A DNA stretch of 7,379 bases from an uncultured Collinsella sp. (GCA_959599635.1 CAUGJN010000094.1:1-7379); one strand, 5' to 3'. Positions 1 to 6,092 are shown, counted from the stretch's first letter. Notes: generated by a model from the letters alone, not told the origin. Made by a program: numbers and translations.

Positions 1-2
1 AC

Positions 3-59
3 AACCGTCAGGGAATTGTAATTGATGGTGAAGGTTCAAAGGTTATTTGCAAAGAGTAA
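3..59 (+). CDS. 3' end of an unidentified gene (partial, cut by left window edge)
   Basis: An open frame enters from the left edge and runs 18 codons to a TAA at 57-59, reading NRQGIVIDGEGSKVICKE. The string looks like a genuine protein tail (balanced hydrophobic, charged and glycine residues), and its codons are AT-richer (att, gta, ggt, aaa) than those of the housekeeping genes further right, which suggests acquired DNA. It is too short to assign to a family. The other two plus-strand frames stop within 24 bases of the edge, so this is the best coding frame, but a chance open frame cannot be excluded. Confidence 0.4.
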   Translation, partial: NRQGIVIDGEGSKVICKE

Positions 60-98
60 TTTAAAATTCCAGTATGCTGCACTCGTTCCTAGCAGGGT

Positions 99-118
99 TT
101 GGGGCAGGCATGCCCCAA
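99..118. other. Small perfect hairpin (8-bp stem, 4-base loop)
   Basis: TTGGGGCA at 99-106 pairs with TGCCCCAA at 111-118 around a GGCA loop. It lies 40 bases after the stop of the partial gene at the left edge and 28 bases before the IS end. Neither strand has a T-tract after it, so an intrinsic terminator is doubtful; it may be a leftover of the mobile region. Confidence 0.4.
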
Positions 119-145
119 CAAGAAGCCGTCCCAAAGGGGCAAGAA

Positions 146-173
146 TGGGGACTGCGGACGATTTCTTGGACCG
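146..173 (-). repeat. Terminal inverted repeat of an IS3-family insertion sequence (transposase 3' side)
   Basis: Directly after the TAA of the transposase fragment the minus strand reads GGTCCAAGAAATCG followed by TCCGCAGTCCCCA, the usual style of an IS3-family end, with CA as the outermost bases (position 146). An inverted repeat abutting the transposase stop codon is normal for this family. The exact outer boundary is inferred, because the other end of the element is not in the window for comparison. Confidence 0.55.
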
Positions 174-404
174 TTACGCGGCCCTTCCCAGCGCGGAGCG
201 GAACTCGGCCGGGGTGCGGCCACCGAGCGCATCGCTGCGCCTCTCCGTATTGTATCGGCCGATCCAGCCCCCGAGTTCCTCGATGAAGCGGGCGGGGGTC
301 CAGTCCGACCAGTCCCTGCCGTGCCAGAACTCCTTCTTGAGCAGGCCGAAGAAGCCCTCCATCGCCGCGTTATCCGGGCTGCAGCCCTTGGCGGACTGGA
401 TTGG
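174..404 (-). pseudogene. IS3-family transposase (integrase core, OrfB type), C-terminal fragment
   Basis: On the minus strand the frame reads SAKGCSPDNAAMEGFFG and then continues to LLKKEFWHGRDW, ending in WIGRYNTERRSDALGG and TPAEFR before a TAA. This is the C-terminal third of an IS3-type DDE transposase: the CSPDNAAMEGFFG.LK.E block carries the catalytic glutamate region, and the YN..R...LGG.TP..FR block is the usual family tail. Recognisable homology begins around position 395; an in-frame stop (TAG at 405-407) lies just upstream, so the rest of the DDE domain and OrfA are missing. About 75 residues remain of a protein normally near 280-300, so it cannot be active. The ATG at 362-360 would give a 62-residue frame, but there is no reason to think it is translated. 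Confidence 0.82.
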
Positions 405-430
405 CTACGCTGATGTGGACAGTTCCGGGA

Positions 431-649
431 GAGGCGCAAGAGACGGGAAGGCCGTGTGCGCGTTCCTGCGCGAGGGTCGTGGGGAGGGGCTGCATGGGTA
501 CGGCGCCTGTCAACTCGGTCTACGTCTTTGATGACCGGGTCGTACTCAATATCAACTTCACGGATGATGCCAAAACGGTCACCCGTGAGGAAGTGTTGGG
601 TTCGAGTGCTGTGGACAATGCTCCAGTATGCTGGGATCGAACTCGCTAG
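431..649 (+). pseudogene. Large serine recombinase (resolvase/integrase family), C-terminal remnant
   Basis: The plus frame contains VNSVYVFDDRVVLNINFTDD then AKTVTREEVLGSS (about 509-607). This matches the C-terminal tail typical of large serine recombinases of phages and conjugative elements of Gram-positive hosts, in which a VYVFDDR(V/I)V strand is followed by an acidic or polar turn, a TVT..E(V/I) strand and a GSDL-like end. Similarity fades upstream of about 490. FLREGRGEGL, read in a different frame at about 462-492, could be the preceding piece after a frameshift. The frame ends at a TAG (647-649). None of the catalytic N-terminal domain or the zinc ribbon is present, so this is a dead remnant. 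The left boundary given is approximate. The 3' part overlaps the antisense end of the DUF523 gene. Confidence 0.6.
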
Positions 650-1070
650 CCGGAATCACACGGTACCCGTGACGCAGCAGCAGATCGACAAAAACACCAT
701 TGCCCACAGTGAGCGTGCCGCTAAAGGTGCCATCGTAGACGCGACCCGCACCGCACGAGGGGCTACGGTCCTGTAAGACGCACGCAGCGATCTCGGACGG
801 GCCGCCCGCCTGCTCGCACATATCGAGCGCGCGCTGAGCACCCTGGCGAAACTCGCGATCGACCGAGATGCCCTCGCAGGTACAAACCTCGCCATTCACA
901 ATCTCGGACGGCTTGCGCGGTGTGGGCAAGCCGCCAAAAACCTCGGGACACACCAACAGGACCTCGGTCCCTGTGCGTTCGCAGGCCTCGACCAACGCGC
1001 GATGGTAATTGTCGAGCCCGTTATATTTGCAGCTCTCTCCCATCAAGCAGGCACTCACCACGATCTTCAT
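579..1070 (-). CDS. DUF523 family protein, TudS-like (putative iron-sulfur thiouracil/thiouridine desulfidase)
   Basis: A 163-residue protein with all the DUF523 hallmarks: SACLMG at 6-11, CPEVFGGLPTPR at 41-52, RSPSCG at 102-107 and YDGTFSG at 112-118. Characterised TudS proteins of this family hold a [4Fe-4S] cluster on three cysteines and remove sulfur from 4-thiouracil compounds; C8, C41 and C106 are the obvious equivalents here. Stand-alone DUF523 proteins are mostly untested, so substrate and role are inferred. The ATG at 1070-1068 is chosen over a TTG at 1085 because GGAGG lies 7 bases upstream and family members start MKI(V/L)VSACL. The tail after about residue 148 (LEHCPQHSNPTLPHG) does not look like family sequence and lies antisense to the recombinase remnant, so the natural 3' end may have been replaced. 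The gene follows ftsH on the same strand behind a terminator. Confidence 0.88.
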   Translation of the reverse strand: MKIVVSACLMGESCKYNGLDNYHRALVEACERTGTEVLLVCPEVFGGLPTPRKPSEIVNGEVCTCEGISVDREFRQGAQRALDMCEQAGGPSEIAACVLQDRSPSCGAGRVYDGTFSGTLTVGNGVFVDLLLRHGYRVIPASEFDPSILEHCPQHSNPTLPHG

Positions 1071-1075
1071 ACATA

Positions 1076-1083
1076 TCCCTCCC
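1076..1083 (-). promoter_or_regulatory. Ribosome binding site of the DUF523 gene, abutting the ftsH terminator T-tract
   Basis: The minus strand reads GGGAGGGA with the GGAGG core 7 bases before the ATG at 1070. It decides the start codon over the TTG at 1085, which lies upstream of it. The site touches the TTTGTTT tract of the preceding hairpin, leaving no room for a promoter between them. Confidence 0.75.
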
Positions 1084-1126
1084 AAACAAAACGCCCCATT
1101 TGAGATAGAAACTCAAATGGGGCGTT
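1084..1126 (-). terminator. Rho-independent terminator downstream of ftsH
   Basis: A perfect 15-bp stem (1090-1104 with 1112-1126) encloses a 7-base loop. On the minus strand it is followed by TTTGTTT (1090-1084). It begins 19 bases beyond the ftsH stop codon (1146-1148). Strength and placement fit the end of the ftsH transcript; the plus strand has no comparable T-tract after the stem. Confidence 0.9.
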
Positions 1127-1145
1127 CGACGTTGTGCAACCAGCC

Positions 1146-3053
1146 TTACTGCTGCTTTGGCATCAGCGGATTCTCGCGCGTGAGGAGATTCATGAACTCC
1201 TCGCCCGTGATCGTCTCCTTCTTGTACAGATAACGAGCCAGCTCATGGAGCTTAAACTTGTTTTCCTTCAGGATCTGCAGGGCGCGGTCATGTGCGTCCT
1301 CGATCAGCTTGGCGACGATCGCGTCGACGCGCTCGGCCGTACCGGGGGCACAGGTGAGCGACGTGTCCTGGTTGAGGTAGGCATTCTGAACGGTACCGAG
1401 CGCCATCATGCCAAACTCTTCCGACATACCAAAGCGCGTCACCATGTTGCGGGCGAGCTTGGTGGCCTGCTCGATATCATTGGCCGCGCCAGTCGTCATC
1501 TCACCAAAGATGAGCTCCTCGGCAGCACGTCCGCCGCAGTAGACAGCGAGCTTGTCGAGCACCTCCTGGCGCGTGGTCAAGAAGCGTTCGTCCTCCTCGA
1601 CCTGCATGGTGTAGCCCAGAGCACCGCTCGTACGCGGCACGATGGTGATCTTCGTAACCGGCGCAGAACCCTTCTGGCGGGCGGCAACGATGGCATGGCC
1701 GATCTCGTGATAGGACACGACCTGTTTCTCGTGATCGGACAGCACCGTGGACTTACGCTGCTGGCCGGCGATGACGACCTCCACCGACTCCTCGAAGTCG
1801 TCCTGGGTTGCACGCTTGCGACCCTCGCGAACGGCGCGCAGGGCGCCCTCGTTGATGATATTGGCCAGGTCGGCGCCCGAGGCTCCGGGCGTGGCGCGGG
1901 CAATCGCGGTCAGATCGATCGGCGGCTCGGTCTTCACACTCTTGGCGTGAAGCTCGAGGATGTTCTTGCGGCCGGTCAGGTCGGGCAGCTCAACGGGGAT
2001 GCGGCGGTCAAAACGACCGGGGCGCAGCAGAGCGGGATCGAGGCTGTCAGGACGGTTGGTGGCAGCGAGGACGACGATACCCTTGTGGTTGTCGAAGCCA
2101 TCCATCTCGGTCAGCAGCTGGTTGAGCGTTTGCTCACGCTCGTCGTTGCCGCTAAAGCCGCCACCGTCACGCTTTTTGCCGATGGTATCAATCTCATCGA
2201 TAAATACGATACAGGGGGCCTTTTCCTTAGCCTGCTTAAACAGGTCGCGCACCTTGGCGGCGCCACGGCCGACGAACATCTCGACGAACTCAGAGCCCGA
2301 AATGCTAAAGAACGGTACGCCCGCCTCGCCGGCAACAGCCTTGGCAAGCAGGGTCTTACCAGTGCCAGGAGGGCCCACGAGAAGAGCACCGCGCGGCAGC
2401 TTGGCGCCGATTTCCTCATAGCGCTGCGGCTTCTCCAGAAAGTCGACGACCTCCTTCAGGGATTCCTTGGCCTCTTCCTGACCAGCAACATCCTTAAAGG
2501 TCACGCCAACATCCTTGGAGGCGATAACGCGCGCACCGGACTTACCCAGACCGCCGCCGCCAAAGCCGCCGCCACCAAAATTCATGGACGGGCCGTCATC
2601 GCCCATGGCCTTCTTCATACGGCGGTTGAGCCACCAGCCGATGAGGAAGAAAATCGCCATGGGAAGGACGAGCGTGAGCAAGTAGTAAGTCATCAGGCCC
2701 GAGTTCTTATCGGGAACCACCGACTCCAGCGAGGCGCCGGCCTCGAGCACGCGATCGGTAAAGCCCGTGTCACTCGGCACGCCGGTCGTCTTGTAGGCGA
2801 TGTTCTCGTCCTCGCCCTTCTTGGTGTAATAAATCGAGTAATCGTCCGTGTTGTACTCGACCTTGTCGACACTCTTCTTATCGAGCGCTTTGACAAACGT
2901 CGAATAATCGGTCTTCGTAATCTGCTGCGTGTGACCGATGTTGGGGAACAGAACGGTCGAGAGCACGAGGTAGACGACGAAGGCGATGAGCACGTAGAGG
3001 ATCATATTCCGTCTACGTTTGTTGTCATCCATCTCCATCTGCTTGAACTCCAT
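1146..3053 (-). CDS. ftsH: ATP-dependent zinc metalloprotease FtsH
   Basis: A 635-residue, full-length FtsH, the hexameric membrane protease that pulls out and degrades misfolded membrane proteins and short-lived regulators. Order of parts: basic N-terminus, membrane segment at about 17-37, extracytoplasmic domain at about 38-117, second membrane segment at about 118-142, glycine-rich linker at 159-169, AAA+ domain with Walker A GPPGTGKT (227-234), pore loop FVG (260-262), Walker B FIDE (284-287) and the second region of homology ending RPGRFDRR (about 344-351), then the M41 peptidase domain with HEIGH (449-453) and a likely third zinc ligand D526. The zinc motif is HEIGH rather than the common HEAGH; both histidines and the glutamate are kept. 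No clear Shine-Dalgarno precedes the ATG at 3053; in-frame ATGs at residues 6 and 8 are alternatives. The gene is divergent from cobO and ends in a strong terminator. Confidence 0.97.
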   Translation of the reverse strand: MEFKQMEMDDNKRRRNMILYVLIAFVVYLVLSTVLFPNIGHTQQITKTDYSTFVKALDKKSVDKVEYNTDDYSIYYTKKGEDENIAYKTTGVPSDTGFTDRVLEAGASLESVVPDKNSGLMTYYLLTLVLPMAIFFLIGWWLNRRMKKAMGDDGPSMNFGGGGFGGGGLGKSGARVIASKDVGVTFKDVAGQEEAKESLKEVVDFLEKPQRYEEIGAKLPRGALLVGPPGTGKTLLAKAVAGEAGVPFFSISGSEFVEMFVGRGAAKVRDLFKQAKEKAPCIVFIDEIDTIGKKRDGGGFSGNDEREQTLNQLLTEMDGFDNHKGIVVLAATNRPDSLDPALLRPGRFDRRIPVELPDLTGRKNILELHAKSVKTEPPIDLTAIARATPGASGADLANIINEGALRAVREGRKRATQDDFEESVEVVIAGQQRKSTVLSDHEKQVVSYHEIGHAIVAARQKGSAPVTKITIVPRTSGALGYTMQVEEDERFLTTRQEVLDKLAVYCGGRAAEELIFGEMTTGAANDIEQATKLARNMVTRFGMSEEFGMMALGTVQNAYLNQDTSLTCAPGTAERVDAIVAKLIEDAHDRALQILKENKFKLHELARYLYKKETITGEEFMNLLTRENPLMPKQQ

Positions 3054-3070
3054 CTACTGGGGTTGATAAT
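3043..3070 (+). promoter_or_regulatory. Possible sigma-70-type promoter for cobO
   Basis: TTGAAC (3043-3048) and GATAAT (3065-3070) are 16 bases apart and would start transcription near 3077, about 54 bases before the cobO ATG. The -35 box lies inside the 5' end of ftsH on the other strand. Hexamer match is moderate. I found no equally good promoter for ftsH in the 77-base divergent gap; TATTCT on the minus strand (3084-3079) is a weak -10 candidate. Confidence 0.35.
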
Positions 3071-3093
3071 GCTAACTAGAATACCCAACCCGG

Positions 3094-3114
3094 CCGGCGA
3101 TAAACCGACGCCGG
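3094..3114. other. GC-rich hairpin in the ftsH-cobO divergent gap
   Basis: CCGGCG (3094-3099) pairs with CGCCGG (3109-3114) around a 9-base AT-rich loop. It would sit in the 5' leader of cobO, 16 bases before the start codon, or upstream of ftsH on the other strand. No T-tract follows, so it is not a terminator; a protein-binding or leader role is only a guess. Confidence 0.3.
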
Positions 3115-3130
3115 GCACGAAAGAATAGAG

Positions 3131-3616
3131 ATGGCATCACTCGAAGTCGGCAAGGTTCAGATCTATACGGGCGACGGCAAGGGCAAGACGACGGCTGCGC
3201 TGGGGCTCGCGCTGCGCGCCACGGGCTATGGACTTAACGTGCTCATGCTTCAGTTTGCCAAGAAGCTGCACTGCGCCGAGCATGATGCGGCACCACGCCT
3301 AGGGCTACGAATTGTACAGGCCGACCGCGACACGCCCGAGGCTTGCGCCGCACAGATCATGGAGCTCGCACGCGAGCAGATCGCACAGGTCGACGTTCTG
3401 ATTTTGGACGAACTCGGCGAGGCCATGCGCCGCGGCTTCGTGACGCGCGAGGATGTCGAGGAACTGATCGCGATGAAACCCGACACCACAGAGCTCATAC
3501 TGACCGGCCGCGGCCTGCTGCCCATCGCGGACCTCGCCGACCTGGTCACCGAAATGCGCCTCGTCAAACACTACTTCGACGAAGGCCTCCTGGCCCGCCA
3601 AGGCATCGAATACTAA
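3131..3616 (+). CDS. cobO: Short CobO/BtuR-family corrinoid adenosyltransferase
   Basis: A 161-residue P-loop protein of the cob(I)alamin/cob(I)yrinic acid a,c-diamide adenosyltransferase family (PF02572), which transfers the adenosyl group of ATP to reduced corrinoids. Visible features: TGDGKGKTT (13-21) as the family's P-loop, VLILDE (89-94) as Walker B, LTGRG (124-128), and the typical tail ADLVTEMRLVKHYFDEGLLARQGIEY. The protein starts only 12 residues before the P-loop, so it lacks the N-terminal extension of E. coli BtuR (196 residues), and the stretch after QFAK is shorter: the region matching the Phe-Thr-Trp loop of BtuR seems absent. The ATG at 3131 follows a weak GAAAG. There are no other cobalamin genes nearby, so salvage is likelier than de novo synthesis. 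The gene converges on the MATE gene. Confidence 0.88.
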   Translation: MASLEVGKVQIYTGDGKGKTTAALGLALRATGYGLNVLMLQFAKKLHCAEHDAAPRLGLRIVQADRDTPEACAAQIMELAREQIAQVDVLILDELGEAMRRGFVTREDVEELIAMKPDTTELILTGRGLLPIADLADLVTEMRLVKHYFDEGLLARQGIEY

Positions 3617-3617
3617 T

Positions 3618-3648
3618 TGATCCGAAGGGGACGAAGGGAAACGGATCA
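3618..3648 (+). repeat. Inverted repeat unit A after cobO
   Basis: A 31-base unit bounded by TGATCC and GGATCA, with a purine-rich core (GAAGGGGACGAAGGGAAAC). It starts one base after the cobO TAA. Its reverse complement recurs almost exactly at 3671-3702, so the two can pair as one long imperfect hairpin with a loop of about 22 bases (3649-3670). Confidence 0.75.
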
Positions 3649-3670
3649 TCGACATCACGACGGAGAGCAA

Positions 3671-3702
3671 TGAGCCGTTTTCCTCCGTCCCCCCAGGGAT
3701 CA
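3671..3702 (-). repeat. Inverted repeat unit B after the MATE gene
   Basis: Read on the minus strand this 32-base unit begins TGATCC, has the core GGGGGGACGGAGGAAAACGG and ends in GCTCA. It matches unit A with a few substitutions and small indels. It begins directly after the MATE TAA, giving an in-frame TAA TGA double stop. The pair may serve as a bidirectional terminator for the two converging genes, although T-tracts are poor, or be a copy of a dispersed genomic repeat. Confidence 0.75.
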
Positions 3703-5052
3703 TTAGGCAGTGGCGCGGCCTAGCCAGTTGCCGCTGTGGTGGTAGATGGTGAACATCGTGGCGGTTATTACCCAGGTTACGGGGTAGACCAGCAGCAGAT
3801 GCTCGAGCGAGGGGTCGAGCGGCATAATCGCGAACACCCACGCCACGCGGAGCACGACCGTGCCGAATATCGTGAGCATCATAGGCTGGAAGCTCACGCC
3901 AGCGCCACGGATGGAGCCGGACGCGTTTTCGATAATCGAGAAGATCGCGTAGAACGGCGCGATGAAATGAAGAATCGTCGTGGTGTAGGCCGAAATTGCG
4001 ACATCGTCGATAAACAGACGCGAAAGCGGGCCCGAGAATACCAGCAGCACGGCAGACAGGCCACCGATAAGCACAAACGACAGCACGAGCGACGTGTGGT
4101 ATCCCTTTCGCATGCGATCGTAATTGCGCGCACCAAAGTTCTGCGCCGAGAACGTAGTAATCGACACACCAAGCGCCTCGGTCACCATCCAGATAATGCC
4201 GTCCAGGCGACCGGAAAGACCCCAAGCGGTCGTAACATCGGCTCCAAACGAGTTGACCGACACCTGAATCAAAACGTTGGAGATCGAATACGCCGCAGAC
4301 TGAACGCCCAGCGGCAAACCGCACGAAAGCATGCTCTTGCAAATGCCGCGATCGATACCGAGTTTGGATAGCGACAACCGCCACGCCCCCGGAGCGCGCA
4401 TCATGCGGATCACAATCATCGTGGCATTGGTGCAGATAGTCAGCGCCACCGCGATGCCGCAGCCCAGCGCTTCCATGTGCAGCACGGCGACAAAGAGAAT
4501 GTCGAGCGCCACGTTGACGAAGCAGCCGGAGGCAATAATGACCGCCGGACCGCGCGTGTCGCCCACGGCGCGCAACAACGCCGTCCCCATATTGAGCAGC
4601 AGCGCCGCAAACATGGCGGCAAAGTAGCAACGGGCATACGCCACACCCTCGGCCAGCAGCTCATGCGGTGTATTCATCAGCACAAGCATCGGCTCGACAA
4701 ACACCATGCCCAGAATGGAAATGACAATGCCGCCCACCAGCGCGAGCGTCATGGCCGTATGGACCGATCGGCTCAAGCGCTCGTCATCGTGCTGACCAAA
4801 AAACTGGCCGGTAATAACGGCACAGCCAGCACCAACACCGACGCAAAAACCAATGCAGAGCTCCGTAAGCACCATCGTGGCCTGAATGCCACCCAGCGCA
4901 AGCTTGCCGCCAAACTGACCGACGATATAGGTACCGATAAGCGTGTATGCCTGCTGAAAGAACGAACTAAAGAAGATGGGGACGCACAGCGACAGCAGCT
5001 GCTGCCAAATAACGCCCTGCGTTACATCGATAGCCGTAGATTTCTTAGCCAC
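3703..5052 (-). CDS. MATE family efflux transporter
   Basis: A 449-residue multi-pass membrane protein of the multidrug and toxic compound extrusion family, which export drugs, metabolites or toxins using a sodium or proton gradient. The two-fold MatE repeat is visible: SLCVPIFFSSFFQQAYTLIG (21-40), GQFFGQHDDERLSRS (82-96) and GTALLRAVGDTRGP (156-169) in the first half are mirrored by SCGLPLGVQSAAYSISN (243-259), SAQNFGARNYDRMRKG (302-317) and ENASGSIRGAGVSFQP (375-390) in the second. About twelve hydrophobic segments fit. The substrate cannot be read from the sequence. The start is taken as the GTG at 5052-5050 because GGGGAGGG lies just before it (3-4 bases, rather close); a TTG at 5085 in the same frame lacks such a site. 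It is followed at once by inverted repeat unit B. Confidence 0.92.
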   Translation of the reverse strand: MAKKSTAIDVTQGVIWQQLLSLCVPIFFSSFFQQAYTLIGTYIVGQFGGKLALGGIQATMVLTELCIGFCVGVGAGCAVITGQFFGQHDDERLSRSVHTAMTLALVGGIVISILGMVFVEPMLVLMNTPHELLAEGVAYARCYFAAMFAALLLNMGTALLRAVGDTRGPAVIIASGCFVNVALDILFVAVLHMEALGCGIAVALTICTNATMIVIRMMRAPGAWRLSLSKLGIDRGICKSMLSCGLPLGVQSAAYSISNVLIQVSVNSFGADVTTAWGLSGRLDGIIWMVTEALGVSITTFSAQNFGARNYDRMRKGYHTSLVLSFVLIGGLSAVLLVFSGPLSRLFIDDVAISAYTTTILHFIAPFYAIFSIIENASGSIRGAGVSFQPMMLTIFGTVVLRVAWVFAIMPLDPSLEHLLLVYPVTWVITATMFTIYHHSGNWLGRATA

Positions 5053-5085
5053 ACGCCCTCCCCACCAGCGTACGTCAAACAACAA

Positions 5086-5166
5086 AACGGCACTTTAAAA
5101 CGAAAGCCAAAACCAGCTTAGCACCGACCGACGTCGGCCGAAACGTCCCGAACCAGAGCCCGGTGC
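5086..5166 (-). terminator. Intergenic region with near-palindrome; possible weak terminator after the RNA methyltransferase gene
   Basis: The 125-base gap between the methyltransferase stop and the MATE start holds a 16-base near-palindrome (5125-5140, core CCGACGTCGG at 5128-5137) and a longer pairing GCACCG/CGGTGC (5121-5126 with 5161-5166). On the minus strand it is followed by a T-rich stretch including GGTTTTGGCTTTCGTTTT (5114-5097). This could end the upstream transcript, or the palindrome could be an operator for the exporter gene 70-90 bases downstream. No convincing promoter hexamers were found. Confidence 0.3.
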
Positions 5167-5177
5167 GAAATATCTGC

Positions 5178-6092
5178 CTAGTGATACAGCCCCGGCTGGT
5201 AGTGGTACTCGTTGCTCACATGCGGGCACAGTTGCCAAAAGGCGACGGCACTCGCAGCGGCAACGTTGAGTGAATCGACCCCGTGCGCCATCGGAATGCG
5301 CGCGGCTCGGTCGCAGCCGGCAATGGTCTTGGTGCCCAAGCCGGCACCCTCGGTACCCATAAAGATCGCTAGGCGGTCAATCTCCTGCAGCACGGGATCG
5401 TCCAGCGACACCGAATCATCCGTCAACGCCATGGCGGCACACGAAAAGCCGGCATCGTGCAGCGCCGCCAGCCCATCATGCGGCCATACGCGCGCCTCGC
5501 TGCCAATGCGCGTCCAGGGCACCTGGAACACCGTGCCCATGCTCACGCGGGCCGAGCGACGGTACAGCGGGTCACAGCAAGTGGGGCTCACCAAAATGCC
5601 ATCGACGTTCAGCGCAGCCGCCGAGCGGAAAATCGCGCCGACATTGGTGTGGTCGACAATGCCCTCGAGCACGCACACGCGCACCGGGCGCTCACCCGCC
5701 GCCTCGACGACGCCACTCAAGAACTCGGCTACCGGAATCTGGCGTGGACGACGGAATGCCGCGAGCGCACCGCGCGTCACGTTAAAACCCGTCAGCTGCT
5801 CCATGAGCTCCATGGAGGCAACGAACACCGGGGCCGGACCCGCGCCCTCGCGCACAACCAGGCGCTCAAACAGCGGCATCATCTGATCGAGCCAGCGTTC
5901 GCCCAAAAGAAAGCTCACCGGCTCGTATCCGGCACGCACCGCACGCTCGATGACCTTGGCGCTCTCGGCGATAAAAATGCCCTTCTGCGGCTCCAGCACG
6001 CAGCGAAGCTCACGCTCGGTCAGTCGCACGTAGGCATCGAGCCGCTCGTCCTCGAGCGAATCGATTCGCAGCACCTCAACGGCATCAGTCAT
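5178..6092 (-). CDS. SpoU/TrmH-family RNA 2'-O-methyltransferase
   Basis: A 304-residue SPOUT-class methyltransferase that should move a methyl group from S-adenosylmethionine to a ribose 2'-OH in tRNA or rRNA. The N-terminal 110 or so residues, with GIFIAESAKVIERAVRAGYEP (first 20 at 38-57) and later GFNVTRGALAAFRRP, resemble the substrate-binding domain of TsnR/TrmH enzymes. The C-terminal SpoU domain has motif 1 (DHTNVGAIFRSAAAL, 147-161), motif 2 (FMGTEGAGL, 244-252) and motif 3 (IPMAHGVDSLNVAAASAVA, 266-284), which build the trefoil knot and SAM pocket. N150, R156 and E248 fit the catalytic and binding positions. The exact RNA target is not readable. Start: the ATG at 6092 matches the usual beginning of such proteins; an in-frame ATG at 6125 adds 11 cysteine-rich residues. 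Neither has an ideal ribosome binding site: AGAAGG lies about 13 bases before 6092. Confidence 0.92.
   Translation of the reverse strand: MTDAVEVLRIDSLEDERLDAYVRLTERELRCVLEPQKGIFIAESAKVIERAVRAGYEPVSFLLGERWLDQMMPLFERLVVREGAGPAPVFVASMELMEQLTGFNVTRGALAAFRRPRQIPVAEFLSGVVEAAGERPVRVCVLEGIVDHTNVGAIFRSAAALNVDGILVSPTCCDPLYRRSARVSMGTVFQVPWTRIGSEARVWPHDGLAALHDAGFSCAAMALTDDSVSLDDPVLQEIDRLAIFMGTEGAGLGTKTIAGCDRAARIPMAHGVDSLNVAAASAVAFWQLCPHVSNEYHYQPGLYH

Noticed and set aside
99..118. Intrinsic terminator for the partial gene at the left edge
   Set aside because: The hairpin is good but neither strand has a T-tract behind it, so it is listed only as a hairpin.
22..531. Overlapping plus-strand frames across 22-531 as a possible novel protein
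   Set aside because: They run antisense through the IS3 transposase fragment and its inverted repeat, change composition abruptly and have no credible start or ribosome binding site.
625..660. A tRNA T-arm-like string (GAGTTCGATCCC on the minus strand) as an attachment site
   Set aside because: The flanking bases do not form the T-stem, there is no acceptor or anticodon arm, and the string is explained by in-frame codons of the DUF523 protein (ASEFDP).
1134..3128. A 664-codon open frame on the plus strand antisense to ftsH, long enough to look like a gene
   Set aside because: It mirrors ftsH codon for codon in a GC-rich genome, has low-complexity H/R/G/L-rich content, no recognisable domain, and ftsH on the other strand is unmistakable.
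3054..3130. A cobalamin riboswitch in front of cobO
   Set aside because: The gap is only 77 bases and lacks the conserved B12-box pattern; the aptamer needs roughly 200 bases.
3305..4630. A 441-codon minus-strand frame spanning cobO and the MATE gene
   Set aside because: It is out of frame with the MATE protein and antisense to cobO; its translation shows frame-shadow composition and crosses the inverted repeats.
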